This document shows positions 22,822 to 33,491 of a DNA stretch of 61,627 nt, one piece after another. The stretch comes from Lactococcus cremoris subsp. cremoris NBRC 100676 (GTDB taxonomy: Bacteria > Bacillota > Bacilli > Lactobacillales > Streptococcaceae): positions 1-61,627 of the forward strand of contig NZ_BCVK01000005.1 of assembly GCF_001591705.1 (NCBI RefSeq), in the 5' to 3' direction. The notes below the pieces were generated by a model. The model saw nothing but the letters and a program-made list of their open reading frames with translations. It made no database searches and was not told the origin of the DNA. Made by a program: the position numbers and the translations under genes. The first letter of the stretch is position 1; the number at the start of each line of letters is the position of its first letter.

Positions 22822-22871
22822 TAAAAAAAATACTGACAGCCTTTATTTCAATAAGAAAAATTCTGTCAGTA
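22822..22871 (-). terminator. trxA terminator of the TACTGACAG type
   Basis: - strand TACTGACAG (22863-22871) pairs with CTGTCAGTA (22831-22839), loop of 23 nt, then T8. One of many copies of this stem in the host intergenic regions. Confidence 0.75.
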
Positions 22872-22878
22872 AATTTTA

Positions 22879-23193
22879 TTATGATAATTCAGCAACCACG
22901 GCTTTAAGTTGAGCTTTCGTTTGAACCCCAACAATACGTTTTACTTCTTCACCATCTTTTTTGAACATCAATGTTGGAATAGACATAATTCCAAATCCTT
23001 GAGCTGTTGCTGGATTTTCATCAACATCCATTTTGCAAATCTTAAGTTCTGATTCATCAAGTTCTTCTGAAAGTTGTTCCAAAATAGGCGCTTGCATACG
23101 ACATGGACCACACCAAGTTGCCCAAAAGTCAATCAAAACAAGCCCTTCTTTTGTTTCTTCATCAAACGTTGCATCAGTAATATTATATTCCAT
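22879..23193 (-). CDS. trxA: Thioredoxin
   Basis: 104 residues with the WCGPC active site (Cys28, Cys31), FWATW before it and the cis-Pro in [12 protein letters not shown]. Cytosolic disulfide reductant. Promoter TTGAAA-17-TAGAAT on the - strand at 23233-23261. RBS AAGGAGATATA. Monocistronic between its promoter and the TACTGACAG terminator. Confidence 0.97.
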   Translation of the reverse strand: MEYNITDATFDEETKEGLVLIDFWATWCGPCRMQAPILEQLSEELDESELKICKMDVDENPATAQGFGIMSIPTLMFKKDGEEVKRIVGVQTKAQLKAVVAELS

Positions 23194-23232
23194 TATATCT
23201 CCTTCATTGAAATAATTTTCTTCAGTAAGACT

Positions 23233-23261
23233 ATTCTAGTGTAAATCACTTAAAATTTCAA
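23233..23261 (-). promoter_or_regulatory. trxA promoter
   Basis: TTGAAA (23256-23261), 17-bp spacer, TAGAAT (23233-23238) on the - strand. Confidence 0.8.
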
Positions 23262-23289
23262 GGAAATAGATTTTCAGATACTTTATTTT

Positions 23290-25620
23290 TTATTTCAAAA
23301 TGGCAATGGTTGCTCCAGAGCCTCCAGCATTGATTGGCGCATATTCATAAGATTTGATATGACGATGTTTTTGAAGTTTTTTCTGAACCATTTCTCGAAT
23401 GACACCTGTTCCAATCCCATGAACAATCGTAATTTGAATTAGATTTGCAAGTAAAGCCTGATCAATATAATTGTCCAATTCCAGTTCTGCTTCTTCATAA
23501 CGCATCCCACGTAAATCTAGCTGTGCTTTAACCTTAGAAGTTACTTTTTTGCTGACATTTTTAGTTTTTGCTTGAATTTGTTCAGGAGTATCAATGACTT
23601 CAAACTCTTCTTCACTTAAACGAGTAGTAATTGAACCCATTTGGACTGTCCAACGGCCATCTTTTTCTAAACGAATCAATTTTCCGCGCTGACCATAAGA
23701 AGTAACATTGACCTCAGCCCCTTGCTTAAGTCCTCTTTGTGCCTTGGCTTTTTTCAAAACCTTGTTTTTAGAAAAATCAATGGTTGGCGCTAAGCCCTCA
23801 AGTTCTTTTCTAGCAGCGATGATTTCATGGGGCTTCAATGCCGCTTTATCATTAAGATTTTTCAAGATTTCTTGAGCCTCAAGACTCGCTTTTTTAACTA
23901 CTTCTTGAGCTTCTTTTTGGGCTTTTTCTAATTCAAAGTCACGTTCGCGGTTAATCTGATTATAAACTTTCGTCAAATCTTTATGTAAACTTTGATTTTC
24001 TCGTTCAATTTTTTTGATATTTCTTGAACTTTCAATGACTTCACGCGTTTTTTCTTCCAACTTTTCAATCATTTGATTGACATCATGTTCGCTCCCAGAG
24101 ATTTGCTGACCAGCCTCAGAAATAATCGTTTCCGGTAAGCCCAAACGTCTAGAAATCTCTAAAGCATTTGAACGTCCTGGCACACCAAGTTGCAAATGAT
24201 AAGTTGGCTGCATTTTATCAATGTTAAATTCCATACTGGCATTGATCACTTGCTGAGTTTTCACACCATAAGCTTTCAGCTCTGGATAGTGGGTACTTGC
24301 CATTGTTTTAACATTTCGTTTTCGTAAATTTTCAAGAATGGCAATCGCAAGTGCTGCCCCTTCTTTCGGGTCAGTCCCTGCTCCAAGTTCATCAAACAAG
24401 ACCAAACTATTTTCATCAGCCTGAGCTAAAATTTGTACAATATTCGTCATATGACTTGAGAAAGTTGACAAACTTTGTTCAATTGATTGTTCATCACCAA
24501 TATCAGCAAAAATGTCATCAAAAAGATGAATACGGCTGCCATCATCCGCTAAAATTGGCAAACCTGATTGAGCTAAAATAGTAAGTAAACCAACTGTTTT
24601 CAGGGTAATAGTTTTACCACCTGTATTCGGCCCCGTAATGACAATTGTATTGAGTGTTCTGTCAAATTTAATATCATTTGCCACAACCATTTTTGCATCA
24701 ATCAAAGGATGACGAGCGGCAAACAAGATAATATCTTTATCATTTGTTAAAGCGGGCAAGCTTGCCTTATTAGCTGCCAGATAAAGATATTTCGCCCGAA
24801 CAAAGTCAATATGTCCAATCAGCCAAGCATTTTGCCGAATATCAAAACTATAAGGCTTTAATTCTTCAGAAAGTTCCCGATAAATTCTTATAATTTCTTG
24901 TCGTTCTTCAATTCGTTTTTGATTAAGCTTATTATTAAGTGAAACTACCGCATTCGGTTCAATATAAAGCGTTTGACCAGAAGCGGACATATCATGAACG
25001 ACTCCGGCAATTTTATTTTTATTTTCTGCTTTTACAGGAAGAACTTGACGGTCATTTCGAATAGTGATGACATTTTCACTCAAAGATGAGAGATTTTTTG
25101 TCAGCATTTCTTGCATAATTTTACGAATTTCTGACTGATGACTCTTGATAGAGGCACGAATGTGCATCAATTCCAGACTTGCATTATCGTAAAGACTACC
25201 GGCATTATCAAAGATTTCTAATTTCTTAATCAGCCCTGATAAATCAACCAATTTTTCTAAAGTAATATTTAGTGATGGTGTTTCAACATTTTCAGCTTCG
25301 TCAAAAAAACGTTGAATATTGATTCCAAGTTGAATCACTTTTTTTATTTCAACAAATTCTTTTCCTGAAAGACTCGCTTCAAGCTCCAAGCGTCGCAGAA
25401 TCTCAGTTAAATCATTTGTTTTCCCTAAATTTAACAAACCATTTTCTTGAGTCAATAAGCGAAAATCAGCAACCTCATCAAAAAGGAGCTGAATCTTATC
25501 TTTATCGGTCAAGGGGACTAAGTCAGATAATTCTTTCTGACCCTGCGCTGTCGTCAAAGCATTCATAAACTGCTCTTTAACTTTATCATATTCCAATATT
25601 TGGAGAATTTTTTTATTCAT
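23290..25620 (-). CDS. mutS2: MutS2 ribosome-rescue/DNA-structure ATPase
   Basis: 776 residues, full length. Lacks the mismatch-recognition domains of MutS1. Core/lever region 1-300, ABC-type ATPase with Walker A GPNTGGKT at 330-337 and Walker B LVLFDELGAGTDP, a long coiled coil (about 510-590), a KOW-like segment (GAEVNVTSYGQRGKLI) and C-terminal Smr nuclease domain (LDLRGMRYEEAELELDNYID ... IVHGIGTG). By family it acts on branched DNA and on collided ribosomes. Follows cvpA by 43 bp, the conserved cvpA-mutS2 order. Confidence 0.95.
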   Translation of the reverse strand: MNKKILQILEYDKVKEQFMNALTTAQGQKELSDLVPLTDKDKIQLLFDEVADFRLLTQENGLLNLGKTNDLTEILRRLELEASLSGKEFVEIKKVIQLGINIQRFFDEAENVETPSLNITLEKLVDLSGLIKKLEIFDNAGSLYDNASLELMHIRASIKSHQSEIRKIMQEMLTKNLSSLSENVITIRNDRQVLPVKAENKNKIAGVVHDMSASGQTLYIEPNAVVSLNNKLNQKRIEERQEIIRIYRELSEELKPYSFDIRQNAWLIGHIDFVRAKYLYLAANKASLPALTNDKDIILFAARHPLIDAKMVVANDIKFDRTLNTIVITGPNTGGKTITLKTVGLLTILAQSGLPILADDGSRIHLFDDIFADIGDEQSIEQSLSTFSSHMTNIVQILAQADENSLVLFDELGAGTDPKEGAALAIAILENLRKRNVKTMASTHYPELKAYGVKTQQVINASMEFNIDKMQPTYHLQLGVPGRSNALEISRRLGLPETIISEAGQQISGSEHDVNQMIEKLEEKTREVIESSRNIKKIERENQSLHKDLTKVYNQINRERDFELEKAQKEAQEVVKKASLEAQEILKNLNDKAALKPHEIIAARKELEGLAPTIDFSKNKVLKKAKAQRGLKQGAEVNVTSYGQRGKLIRLEKDGRWTVQMGSITTRLSEEEFEVIDTPEQIQAKTKNVSKKVTSKVKAQLDLRGMRYEEAELELDNYIDQALLANLIQITIVHGIGTGVIREMVQKKLQKHRHIKSYEYAPINAGGSGATIAILK

Positions 25621-25663
25621 TATAGTTATATTTCAATTTATTTTTGTAGATTTGTCCCTAAAA

Positions 25664-26224
25664 TTATTCGAGTGGATTAATATGGACAATATTTTCAATA
25701 AACAGGTTTTGCAAGATTCCTGATGAAATCGGTGTGTGTAAAACCACAAAACGTGCTAGAAAGCTAGCATCCAGCTGACTTTGTACAGTGGCAATTGGAA
25801 CTAAACTAAGTGCCGTAAGTAGCATTTGTAATCCGAAATAAGTTGCTGCAAAGCCTAAAACTCCAGCAATAATCTTCCCGTTTTTTCCTAAAGGACTGAG
25901 TGCAAAATGCAAAAACAGACCAATAAGACGAACAATAAGATAAATGACTACAAAAATTGCTAAAAAAGCTATACTCGCATAAAAGGCTTCATCTAATTGG
26001 AAAAGAAGTTTATCACTAAAAAGCAAGAGATGTGAATTTTGCGTCGCATTAGAGAAAAGGACCCAAACACTGAGTTGTTGAGCTAATTCTTTATAATTAT
26101 TTGCGGCAATAAAGGCTGCAAGTAAGGTTCCCAAACTATAAATGACTTGTAATATCAAGCCTCGTGAATAACCAACCATAAAAGCCCAAATCAAGGCCAC
26201 TAAAATAATCAAATTTAATATCAT
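25664..26224 (-). CDS. cvpA: CvpA family membrane protein
   Basis: 186 residues from ATG 26224 (MILNLIILVALIWAFMVGYS), chosen for the GGAATTTTT spacing and because translation from an upstream frame would add a charged non-family leader. Four hydrophobic segments at about 2-20, 28-45, 72-100 and 110-145, as in CvpA. Family linked to colicin V production and envelope stress. Operon with mutS2. Confidence 0.88.
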   Translation of the reverse strand: MILNLIILVALIWAFMVGYSRGLILQVIYSLGTLLAAFIAANNYKELAQQLSVWVLFSNATQNSHLLLFSDKLLFQLDEAFYASIAFLAIFVVIYLIVRLIGLFLHFALSPLGKNGKIIAGVLGFAATYFGLQMLLTALSLVPIATVQSQLDASFLARFVVLHTPISSGILQNLFIENIVHINPLE

Positions 26225-26326
26225 AAAAATTCCTAATTTATTTTTTCTTACCCTTATCAAGGTGAGCGAGCAGACCAAACTAATTTATACAAATAAAACT
26301 AAGCTTTAGTCAAATTTTCTTTCTCT

Positions 26327-26355
26327 ATTATACCATAGCCTGTAAGACGAAACAA
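26327..26355 (-). promoter_or_regulatory. cvpA-mutS2 promoter
   Basis: - strand TTGTTT (26350-26355), 17 bp, TGgTATAAT (-10 at 26327-26332). Confidence 0.7.
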
Positions 26356-26490
26356 TCTTGTATCGTACTCCATAGATTATGCCAGCAAAACGAGAATCTT
26401 AGTCTCTTATTGAGAGACTAATGAGGTAACAAGGAAGTTCGCATAAGAACTTCCAAATAACCACGGACAACCGAGTATTATACTGAATAT
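26356..26490. other. Structured intergenic region, possible small RNA
   Basis: The 308-bp gap between cvpA and the reductase gene holds no ORF of note. Two perfect hairpins, AGTCTCT/AGAGACT (about 26402-26420) and GGAAGTTC/GAACTTCC (26432-26453), lie downstream of a - strand TATAAT (about 26475). A - strand RNA of about 120 nt or a leader for cvpA is conceivable. Confidence 0.35.
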
Positions 26491-26493
26491 CAT

Positions 26494-26522
26494 AAAAACG
26501 TATCCCTTGGAATACGTTTTTT
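26494..26522 (-). terminator. Terminator of the reductase gene (bidirectional)
   Basis: AACGTAT-CCCTTGGA-ATACGTT with A5 and T6 flanks on either side. Confidence 0.8.
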
Positions 26523-26532
26523 ATATTAAAAA

Positions 26533-27498
26533 TTAAAAAATAGATGACGAATGTCCCCCTCTGAGTGGGTGGTCAAATTCAAGTTTTTTCGTCATGGCAT
26601 TAATTGCATGTACCGCCTCACCAAAACCGACAGACATTAAAGGCATTTTCCCAGCATAATCACTTGCATCTCCCGCAACATAAAGCCCTTCAATATTAGA
26701 TTGCATCATTGAATCGGCCTTAACACGACCATTACGACTGACCTCTAAGTTTTCAGCTAGGCTCACCTGATTCGTTAAAAAGCCATAATTAACTAAGATT
26801 TTATCAATGGAAAAATTCAAATTTTCTTCAGCCTTCACTTTTTTTAGTTCTAAATCATTCTCATTAAAATTTGAAAAAGTATAAGGGGTGTGAACTTGAA
26901 TACCAGAGTTCATCACTCGATCAACTGTCATTTCATGACCACGAAAGGCCGTTCTTCTGTGAACCAAATGAACTTCTTTAGCCACTTTTTCTAGCATTAA
27001 TGACCAGTCTAAAGCTGAATCTCCCCCACCAAAGACAGCAACATTTTTCCCTTCAAATTCTTTTAGTGAAGTGATAAAGTAAGAAATTTTTCCTTCATTT
27101 GCTAAGTTTTCTTCATTATCAATTCCTAATTTTCGAGGCTTTAAAAGTCCTGCTCCGGTTGTTAGTAATACTGCTTTGGCTTTTCTATTTGATTTATCGG
27201 TAATTACAGAAAAAATTCCATCTTCTTTTTCAATTTTTTGAACGCTCTCTCCAAGAAAAAGGCGATGAGAAATTTGTGCCAATTGTTCTAAAAGATTTTT
27301 CGTTAAATCAGCTCCAGTTACAGCGGGTAAACCAGCGATATCATAGATTAATTTTTCAGGGTAGAGATTTTGTGGCTGACCGCCTGCAACTTGCGCTGAT
27401 TCAATTATTGCAACCGATAAACCACGCATTCCTGCATAAAAAGCCGCATAAAGACCAACAGGACCAGCTCCAACAATAATTAAATCTAACTCTTGCAT
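26533..27498 (-). CDS. Ferredoxin/flavodoxin-NADP+ reductase (thioredoxin-reductase-like)
   Basis: 321 residues. N-terminal FAD motif GAGPVGLYAAFYAGMRG, NADPH motif GGGDSALDW, and a second FAD-binding YVAGDASDY near the end. The CxxC redox pair of true thioredoxin reductase is missing, which marks the TrxR-like FNR type (YumC). Often annotated trxB2. Electron transfer from NADPH to a ferredoxin/flavodoxin-type partner is inferred from the family. Confidence 0.88.
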   Translation of the reverse strand: MQELDLIIVGAGPVGLYAAFYAGMRGLSVAIIESAQVAGGQPQNLYPEKLIYDIAGLPAVTGADLTKNLLEQLAQISHRLFLGESVQKIEKEDGIFSVITDKSNRKAKAVLLTTGAGLLKPRKLGIDNEENLANEGKISYFITSLKEFEGKNVAVFGGGDSALDWSLMLEKVAKEVHLVHRRTAFRGHEMTVDRVMNSGIQVHTPYTFSNFNENDLELKKVKAEENLNFSIDKILVNYGFLTNQVSLAENLEVSRNGRVKADSMMQSNIEGLYVAGDASDYAGKMPLMSVGFGEAVHAINAMTKKLEFDHPLRGGHSSSIF

Positions 27499-27602
27499 AT
27501 CAAACTCCTTGAAACCTTATCGATTTTAAGATAAAGTCATTTTCTATTGTCTATCTATTATTGCGACTTTTCTTGTAAATGTCAAATACTTTTTACTTTA
27601 AA

Positions 27603-27626
27603 TAAAAAAAGCCCCTAATTGGGCTT
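27603..27626 (-). terminator. ccpA terminator
   Basis: - strand AAGCCC-AATTA-GGGGCTT followed by T5. Confidence 0.75.
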
Positions 27627-27631
27627 AATTT

Positions 27632-28627
27632 TTATTTAGTTGAACGACGAGAAATGATTTCATGGTCCAAGACTAATTGGTTTTGCTCAACATCTTCTTT
27701 AAGCATTAATTTTGTCAAAAGACGCATTGCTACAGCCCCTAAATCATAAAGCGGTTGATTAACAGAAGTTAATGTTGGATAAGTATATTGAGTAATTGGT
27801 GAGTTTGCACCAGAAATGATTTCAAATTCTTCAGGAACTTTAACTCCTTTATCCATCATCGCAGACAAGAGACCAACGGCTACCGTATCATGTGAAACAG
27901 CTGCAGAGGTTGCTCCTCTTTCAAGTAAGCGTTCAGCAAGTGATTTGCCTTGTTCGTAGCTATAATTACCTTCAAAAACAAGATTTTCATCAAACTCAAT
28001 ATTTGCTTCAAGTAAAGCTTCTTGATAACCAACCATACGTTCAGTGTTTTCAACATCTTTCAATGAACCCATGATGTAAGCAATTTTCTTATTTCCATTT
28101 TCGATTAATTTAGTTGTTGATTGGTAAGCAGCCAAATGGTAATCAATATTAACTGATGGAATTTCTTTATCCCCATCAATTGTTCCTACTAAAACAACAG
28201 GTGTTCTTGAATTTTTAAGGGAAGTTCTAATTTTTTCATCTAATGATGAACCCATATAAACAATTCCGTCTACTTGTTTTGACAAGAAAGTTTCTAAAAC
28301 TTTTTCTTCTTTTTCAACATCATTATCACTATTAGCTAAAATCATGTTGTATTTATACATGGAAGCGATATCATCAACTCCGCGGGTAATAGCTGCGAAG
28401 TATGTTGAGGTGATTGTTGGCAAGATAACACCGACTGTTGTTGTCCGTTTACTTGCAAGTCCACGTGCCACAGCGTTAGGACGATAGTCAAGCTCAGCAA
28501 TAGCTTCTAAAACCTTCTGGCGCGTCTTTTCCTTCACATTTGCATTTCCATTCACAACGCGACTAACGGTTGCCATTGAGACTCCGGCGACACGTGCCAC
28601 ATCATAAATTGTTGTTGATTCTACCAT
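27632..28627 (-). CDS. ccpA: Catabolite control protein A
   Basis: 331 residues, LacI/GalR family. HTH TTIYDVARVAGVSMATVSRV and hinge NAVARGLASKRTTTVGV, core domain to SRRSTK. With HPr-Ser-P it binds cre sites genome-wide, including the one seen at rbs. Divergent from pepQ, the standard arrangement in lactic acid bacteria. A palindrome at its own predicted start site suggests autoregulation. Confidence 0.97.
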   Translation of the reverse strand: MVESTTIYDVARVAGVSMATVSRVVNGNANVKEKTRQKVLEAIAELDYRPNAVARGLASKRTTTVGVILPTITSTYFAAITRGVDDIASMYKYNMILANSDNDVEKEEKVLETFLSKQVDGIVYMGSSLDEKIRTSLKNSRTPVVLVGTIDGDKEIPSVNIDYHLAAYQSTTKLIENGNKKIAYIMGSLKDVENTERMVGYQEALLEANIEFDENLVFEGNYSYEQGKSLAERLLERGATSAAVSHDTVAVGLLSAMMDKGVKVPEEFEIISGANSPITQYTYPTLTSVNQPLYDLGAVAMRLLTKLMLKEDVEQNQLVLDHEIISRRSTK

Positions 28628-28669
28628 ATTTGGCTATCCTCTTTCTTTTCTTTTTATTCATAGTATTTA

Positions 28670-28684
28670 TGAAAACCATTTTCA
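28670..28684. promoter_or_regulatory. cre-like palindrome at the ccpA start site
   Basis: TGAAAACCATTTTCA, perfect arms TGAAAA/TTTTCA but one base longer in the centre than the 14-bp cre consensus. It lies just downstream of the predicted transcription start. Confidence 0.6.
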
Positions 28685-28691
28685 TTTACAA

Positions 28692-28720
28692 ATTATATCA
28701 TGAACTGTAAACCTTTTCAA
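28692..28720 (-). promoter_or_regulatory. ccpA promoter
   Basis: - strand TTGAAA (28715-28720), 17 bp, TGaTATAAT (-10 at 28692-28697). Confidence 0.85.
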
Positions 28721-28775
28721 CCTTCAAGTGTGTTTTTTTACGTGATTTTTCAATAAAAATAGCGTAGAATGGGTA

Positions 28776-29929
<1,154 letters not shown>

Positions 29930-29942
29930 TAAAATAAAATTA

Positions 29943-29975
29943 AAAACTTTCGCCAAATTTGGCGAAAGTTTTTTA
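29943..29975 (+). terminator. pepQ terminator
   Basis: AAAACTTTCGCC-AAATTT-GGCGAAAGTTTT with T6. Confidence 0.92.
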
Positions 29976-30000
29976 CTGACAAATAATTTTTCAATAGAAA

Positions 30001-30030
30001 AAATAATCATCGCAAAGATGATTATTTTTA
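30001..30030 (-). terminator. mapZ terminator
   Basis: AATAATCATC-GCAAA-GATGATTATT, flanked by A and T tracts on both strands, directly after the mapZ stop. Confidence 0.8.
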
Positions 30031-30032
30031 TT

Positions 30033-32042
30033 TTATTCACTATAATCTAAATTATCAGCATGACCAGAGCCATTACCAACAAAGAATCCTGTTTTTGCAT
30101 TGATTGAGACTAAGTAACGTCCATCTGGTGCATAAAGATTATAATATCCACTAACAATTCCTGCAGGAAAACCTTGACTACCATTGGTTGTATGAATGGC
30201 AGTCGGAACTAAAATGTAATTATCACCTGTAATATAGCCGCGTTCGCGTGCTTTATTAAGCACCATTTCTTTAATTCCAGCCCCCCATGTAAAGGCAGGA
30301 TCATTTGGATTAATACCAGCTTGTGGTTGAACCCGTGCCGCTGAAACTTCTAAATTCACTCCATTAGAGCTCAAACCATTGCCGTTTGTGCTGGCATTGG
30401 CATTTGAATTTGTAGAAGACGAAGCATTCGTTGTAGAACTGCTTTGACTTGTTGTACTTGATGAAGAGGTTTGAGTTCCTGCTCCTTGATTCGCTTTGGC
30501 TTCTGCCGAACTTGCAGAGGCTTGGGCCGAGCTTTCTTTAGCCACTTGACTTTTTGCTAAATCGATAGCCTGAGTTAACAATTTATTCAAAGTTTCATTA
30601 CTCGTTTTAGGAGTTTCTGGAATTTTGACATTAGTCACTATTTTGGCAGCTGAATCAAGTTTTCCATCAGTAATTGCGGCACTTGTAAACAGGGCGTTTA
30701 CTTTCTTAATGGCATTAATTTGGTCTGTAAGACTTTCTGTTTCTGATACTGCATTTGACCAAGCCATTGAATTTTTGTGACTATTAACTAAAGTTTCGAG
30801 CGCAGCTAAGTTTTCAAATTGACTATTTTTCAAAACATTATGTGATTTATCAGTAAAGAATGAATCATATTGTTTTTCAAATTTATCTAAGTCAGTCTGA
30901 CTACTTTTCATTGTTTGAACAGTTTTAGGTTTTTGATGATTATTATACTGTGCAAATCCAACCGCACCAGCTGCAATTAAAACAATAGCACATAAACCAA
31001 TGATAATCGGTGTTTTTCGATTTTTAGCTTTTCCATCAGTTGTTTTTTCCTCAGCTGATTCTTGAGGTTCTTCTTGGCTTTCGGATTTAGGAGCAATTTT
31101 TTCTGACGTCAAAACGGGAGCTACCTTATCAGCTGTAATCACTTTATCAGGAATATCAGCTGTATTCTCCTTAGGTTCTTGAACTAAGTCTGTAGGAGCT
31201 TCCTCTATTTTAGACGCTTCAGGTGTCTCCTTGGCTTCTTCATTTAAATCAGAATTTTTCTCTTCTTCTGGTTCTTTTGGTTCAGCTTCTGATTTTTCCA
31301 CTTTTGAAGTTTCTGGACTTTCATCATCCTTCACTTCCTCCATAGGAACTTCATTTGCTGACATCATGATTGGGACAGTAACTTTTTCTTCTTCTAAAGG
31401 AAGCTCTTCTACTGGTTCATCAATTTCTTCTATTTTCTCAACTGATGGACTTTCTTTTTGCTCTGGCAATGTACTGACAGGAGCATCAACCATCACAACG
31501 GGGTCTAAGACAAGGTCATTTTTTCCAGCTTTTGCTTCTTCTGACTTTTTGTCAGTAACTTTCTCAGTCGCTTTTTCTTCTGGTAAGTTTGATTTTGACT
31601 CAATCTTCACTTCATCAGTCTCACTTTTATTTTCTACTGCTGAAGTGCTTTCTGAGTCAGTATTTTTTTCAATTACTGCTTTGTCTTTTGAAGCGTCTTC
31701 TGCTTCTTGTTCAAGAACTTTCTCCTGAACTTCTGCTTTATCTGCTGATGGCTCGATATGTTCTCGCTCAGACTGAATAAATTCATCTAAATTTTTATTT
31801 TTAGCATCTTCAATTTCACCGCGATGCTGACGAATATATTTATCTAAAACAGATTCATTTTCTTCATTTTCTTTGTCAACTCGTTTTGATTCTTCGACAA
31901 TTTCACCCACAGTAAAATTTTGTAAATCTTGAAGTTTCAAAGTTTTTTCGCCAATTTGTTGCTCAGATTTTTGGTTGTTTTTATTCTTATTAGTATTGTT
32001 ATTTTTGTTTTTATTTTTGTTTTTTTTATTTTTGTTTGACAT
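30033..32042 (-). CDS. mapZ: MapZ-like midcell-anchored division protein
   Basis: 669 residues from ATG 32042 (GGAGG upstream). A Lys/Asn-rich start, then a long acidic cytoplasmic region of Glu/Lys/Ser repeats (about 20-340), one transmembrane helix (PIIIGLCAIVLIAAGAVGFA, about 345-365), a helical extracellular part, a Ser/Thr/Asn linker and a C-terminal globular domain ending DNLDYSE. Topology and the neighbours rlmL-rnpB-gpsB match streptococcal mapZ, which marks the division site on peptidoglycan and positions FtsZ. The cytoplasmic part is far longer than needed and repetitive, so exact orthology rests mainly on synteny. Confidence 0.75.
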   Translation of the reverse strand: MSNKNKKNKNKNKNNNTNKNKNNQKSEQQIGEKTLKLQDLQNFTVGEIVEESKRVDKENEENESVLDKYIRQHRGEIEDAKNKNLDEFIQSEREHIEPSADKAEVQEKVLEQEAEDASKDKAVIEKNTDSESTSAVENKSETDEVKIESKSNLPEEKATEKVTDKKSEEAKAGKNDLVLDPVVMVDAPVSTLPEQKESPSVEKIEEIDEPVEELPLEEEKVTVPIMMSANEVPMEEVKDDESPETSKVEKSEAEPKEPEEEKNSDLNEEAKETPEASKIEEAPTDLVQEPKENTADIPDKVITADKVAPVLTSEKIAPKSESQEEPQESAEEKTTDGKAKNRKTPIIIGLCAIVLIAAGAVGFAQYNNHQKPKTVQTMKSSQTDLDKFEKQYDSFFTDKSHNVLKNSQFENLAALETLVNSHKNSMAWSNAVSETESLTDQINAIKKVNALFTSAAITDGKLDSAAKIVTNVKIPETPKTSNETLNKLLTQAIDLAKSQVAKESSAQASASSAEAKANQGAGTQTSSSSTTSQSSSTTNASSSTNSNANASTNGNGLSSNGVNLEVSAARVQPQAGINPNDPAFTWGAGIKEMVLNKARERGYITGDNYILVPTAIHTTNGSQGFPAGIVSGYYNLYAPDGRYLVSINAKTGFFVGNGSGHADNLDYSE

Positions 32043-32223
32043 TTTTCCTCCGAATAAGATTCCCACTATTCCAATAAAATGGTGAATCAGACAACGAGAG
32101 TTGCTCAAACTCGTCTGAATCAATTTATTGACAAACTTCTGTCAGTAAATTAATTTCACTGACAGTTATCATAAACAAAATAGCAAGATGCTAGTTCACA
32201 CGATAATATCTGTCAGTAAAAAA

Positions 32224-33378
32224 TTATTTCATCCGTTTTCCGAAATACATATACAAATCTGTTCTTAGTATTCCGTTATAAAGTTTGCGTTTTTTAGTTG
32301 CTTTTGCACCATAGTATTTTTCAAAAGCGACATCACTCGTCAAAATGTATTTACTCCAAGTTTCAAGTGGTGCAAAGGTTTTACCCATTTCACCATAAAG
32401 AGCCGCTACAGCCTCTTCATCTTCCAAACGCACCCCGTAAGGTGGGTTAGAAACTAAGACACCATCAAGCTTATCTGTTCTAAAATCTTGAAGTCGCATT
32501 TGCTTATATTTTATCACATCTGAAAGGCCTGCCGCAAGTGCATTGTGCTTCGCGATTTCAATCATTTTTCCATCAATATCAAAACCTTGAATATCTAATT
32601 CTAAATCTGTCAGAACTTGTTTTTGAGCCAAAGCTTTTTCTTGTTTCAAAATTTCTTCATCAAACCAAGGCCATGCCGTAAAAGCAAAAGGACGATTCAT
32701 TCCTGGAGCCATGTTCAAAGCCAACATTGCAGCTTCAATTGTAAATGTTCCGGACCCACAAGTTGGGTCAACAAAGGCACGACTTGGATTTGCTAACCAA
32801 TTAGTTAGTAAAATAATTGAAGCAGCCATGTTTTCTTTTAAAGGGGCTTCTCCTTTTTCTGAACGGTAACCGCGTTTGAAAAGCGAGTCACCAGTCGTAT
32901 CAATCAGTACAGTTGCCATATCCTTGTGCAAGGCAATTTCGATAGAAAATTTTGCCCCATTTTCCGGAATGGGTACTCCTTCAGGACGATGATATGTCGT
33001 TTGTAATTTTTTTACAATAGCTTTTTTTGTAATACTTTGAATTGACGGTTCATTATGTAAAGTTGACTTCACTGATTTTGCTTTACTGACAGGAAATTGA
33101 CAGCCAAATGGAATGAGCTCATCCCAAGGTAAGTCATAAACATTTTCAAACAATTCCTCAAATGTTCTAGCTTTAAATTCACCCACAACGATTTTAACAC
33201 GGTCAGCAGTTCTTAACCACAGGTTAGCTTTAGCAATTTCCGCCAAATCTCCTTCAAAGAAAACTCGTGAACGGTCATCAATTGAAACATTTTCAATTTC
33301 AAGATTACGAAGTTCGCGAGCAACTAGACTCTCCAAACCACTTGAAGACGTGGCCAATAATTTGAATTTCTTTTGCAT
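32224..33378 (-). CDS. rlmL: 23S rRNA (guanine-N2)-methyltransferase RlmL/YpsC type
   Basis: 384 residues. N-terminal THUMP domain (about 45-155), then a Rossmann methyltransferase with SAM motif DPTCGSGTFTIEAA and catalytic VSNPPYG. Modifies a guanine of 23S rRNA by family inference. Ends FGKRMK. Flanked by rnpB and mapZ as in streptococci. Confidence 0.9.
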   Translation of the reverse strand: MQKKFKLLATSSSGLESLVARELRNLEIENVSIDDRSRVFFEGDLAEIAKANLWLRTADRVKIVVGEFKARTFEELFENVYDLPWDELIPFGCQFPVSKAKSVKSTLHNEPSIQSITKKAIVKKLQTTYHRPEGVPIPENGAKFSIEIALHKDMATVLIDTTGDSLFKRGYRSEKGEAPLKENMAASIILLTNWLANPSRAFVDPTCGSGTFTIEAAMLALNMAPGMNRPFAFTAWPWFDEEILKQEKALAQKQVLTDLELDIQGFDIDGKMIEIAKHNALAAGLSDVIKYKQMRLQDFRTDKLDGVLVSNPPYGVRLEDEEAVAALYGEMGKTFAPLETWSKYILTSDVAFEKYYGAKATKKRKLYNGILRTDLYMYFGKRMK

Positions 33379-33456
33379 TTTTTAATCTTTCCAATCTCTG
33401 TATTATTCTTACAGACTGAGATACTATTCTATTTCACGTTACCAATTATTTATCAA

Positions 33457-33487
33457 AAAAAGCCGAGGCTAAAAGCCCCAGCCTGTG
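33457..33487 (-). terminator. rnpB terminator
   Basis: - strand GGCTGGGGCT-TTT-AGCCTCGGCT with T7. Confidence 0.85.
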
Positions 33488-33491
33488 TCAT

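Noticed and set aside
31231-31728. Long + strand ORF rich in Ser/Phe opposite mapZ
   Set aside because: It is the complement of the low-complexity Glu/Lys coding region, with no RBS and no family pattern.
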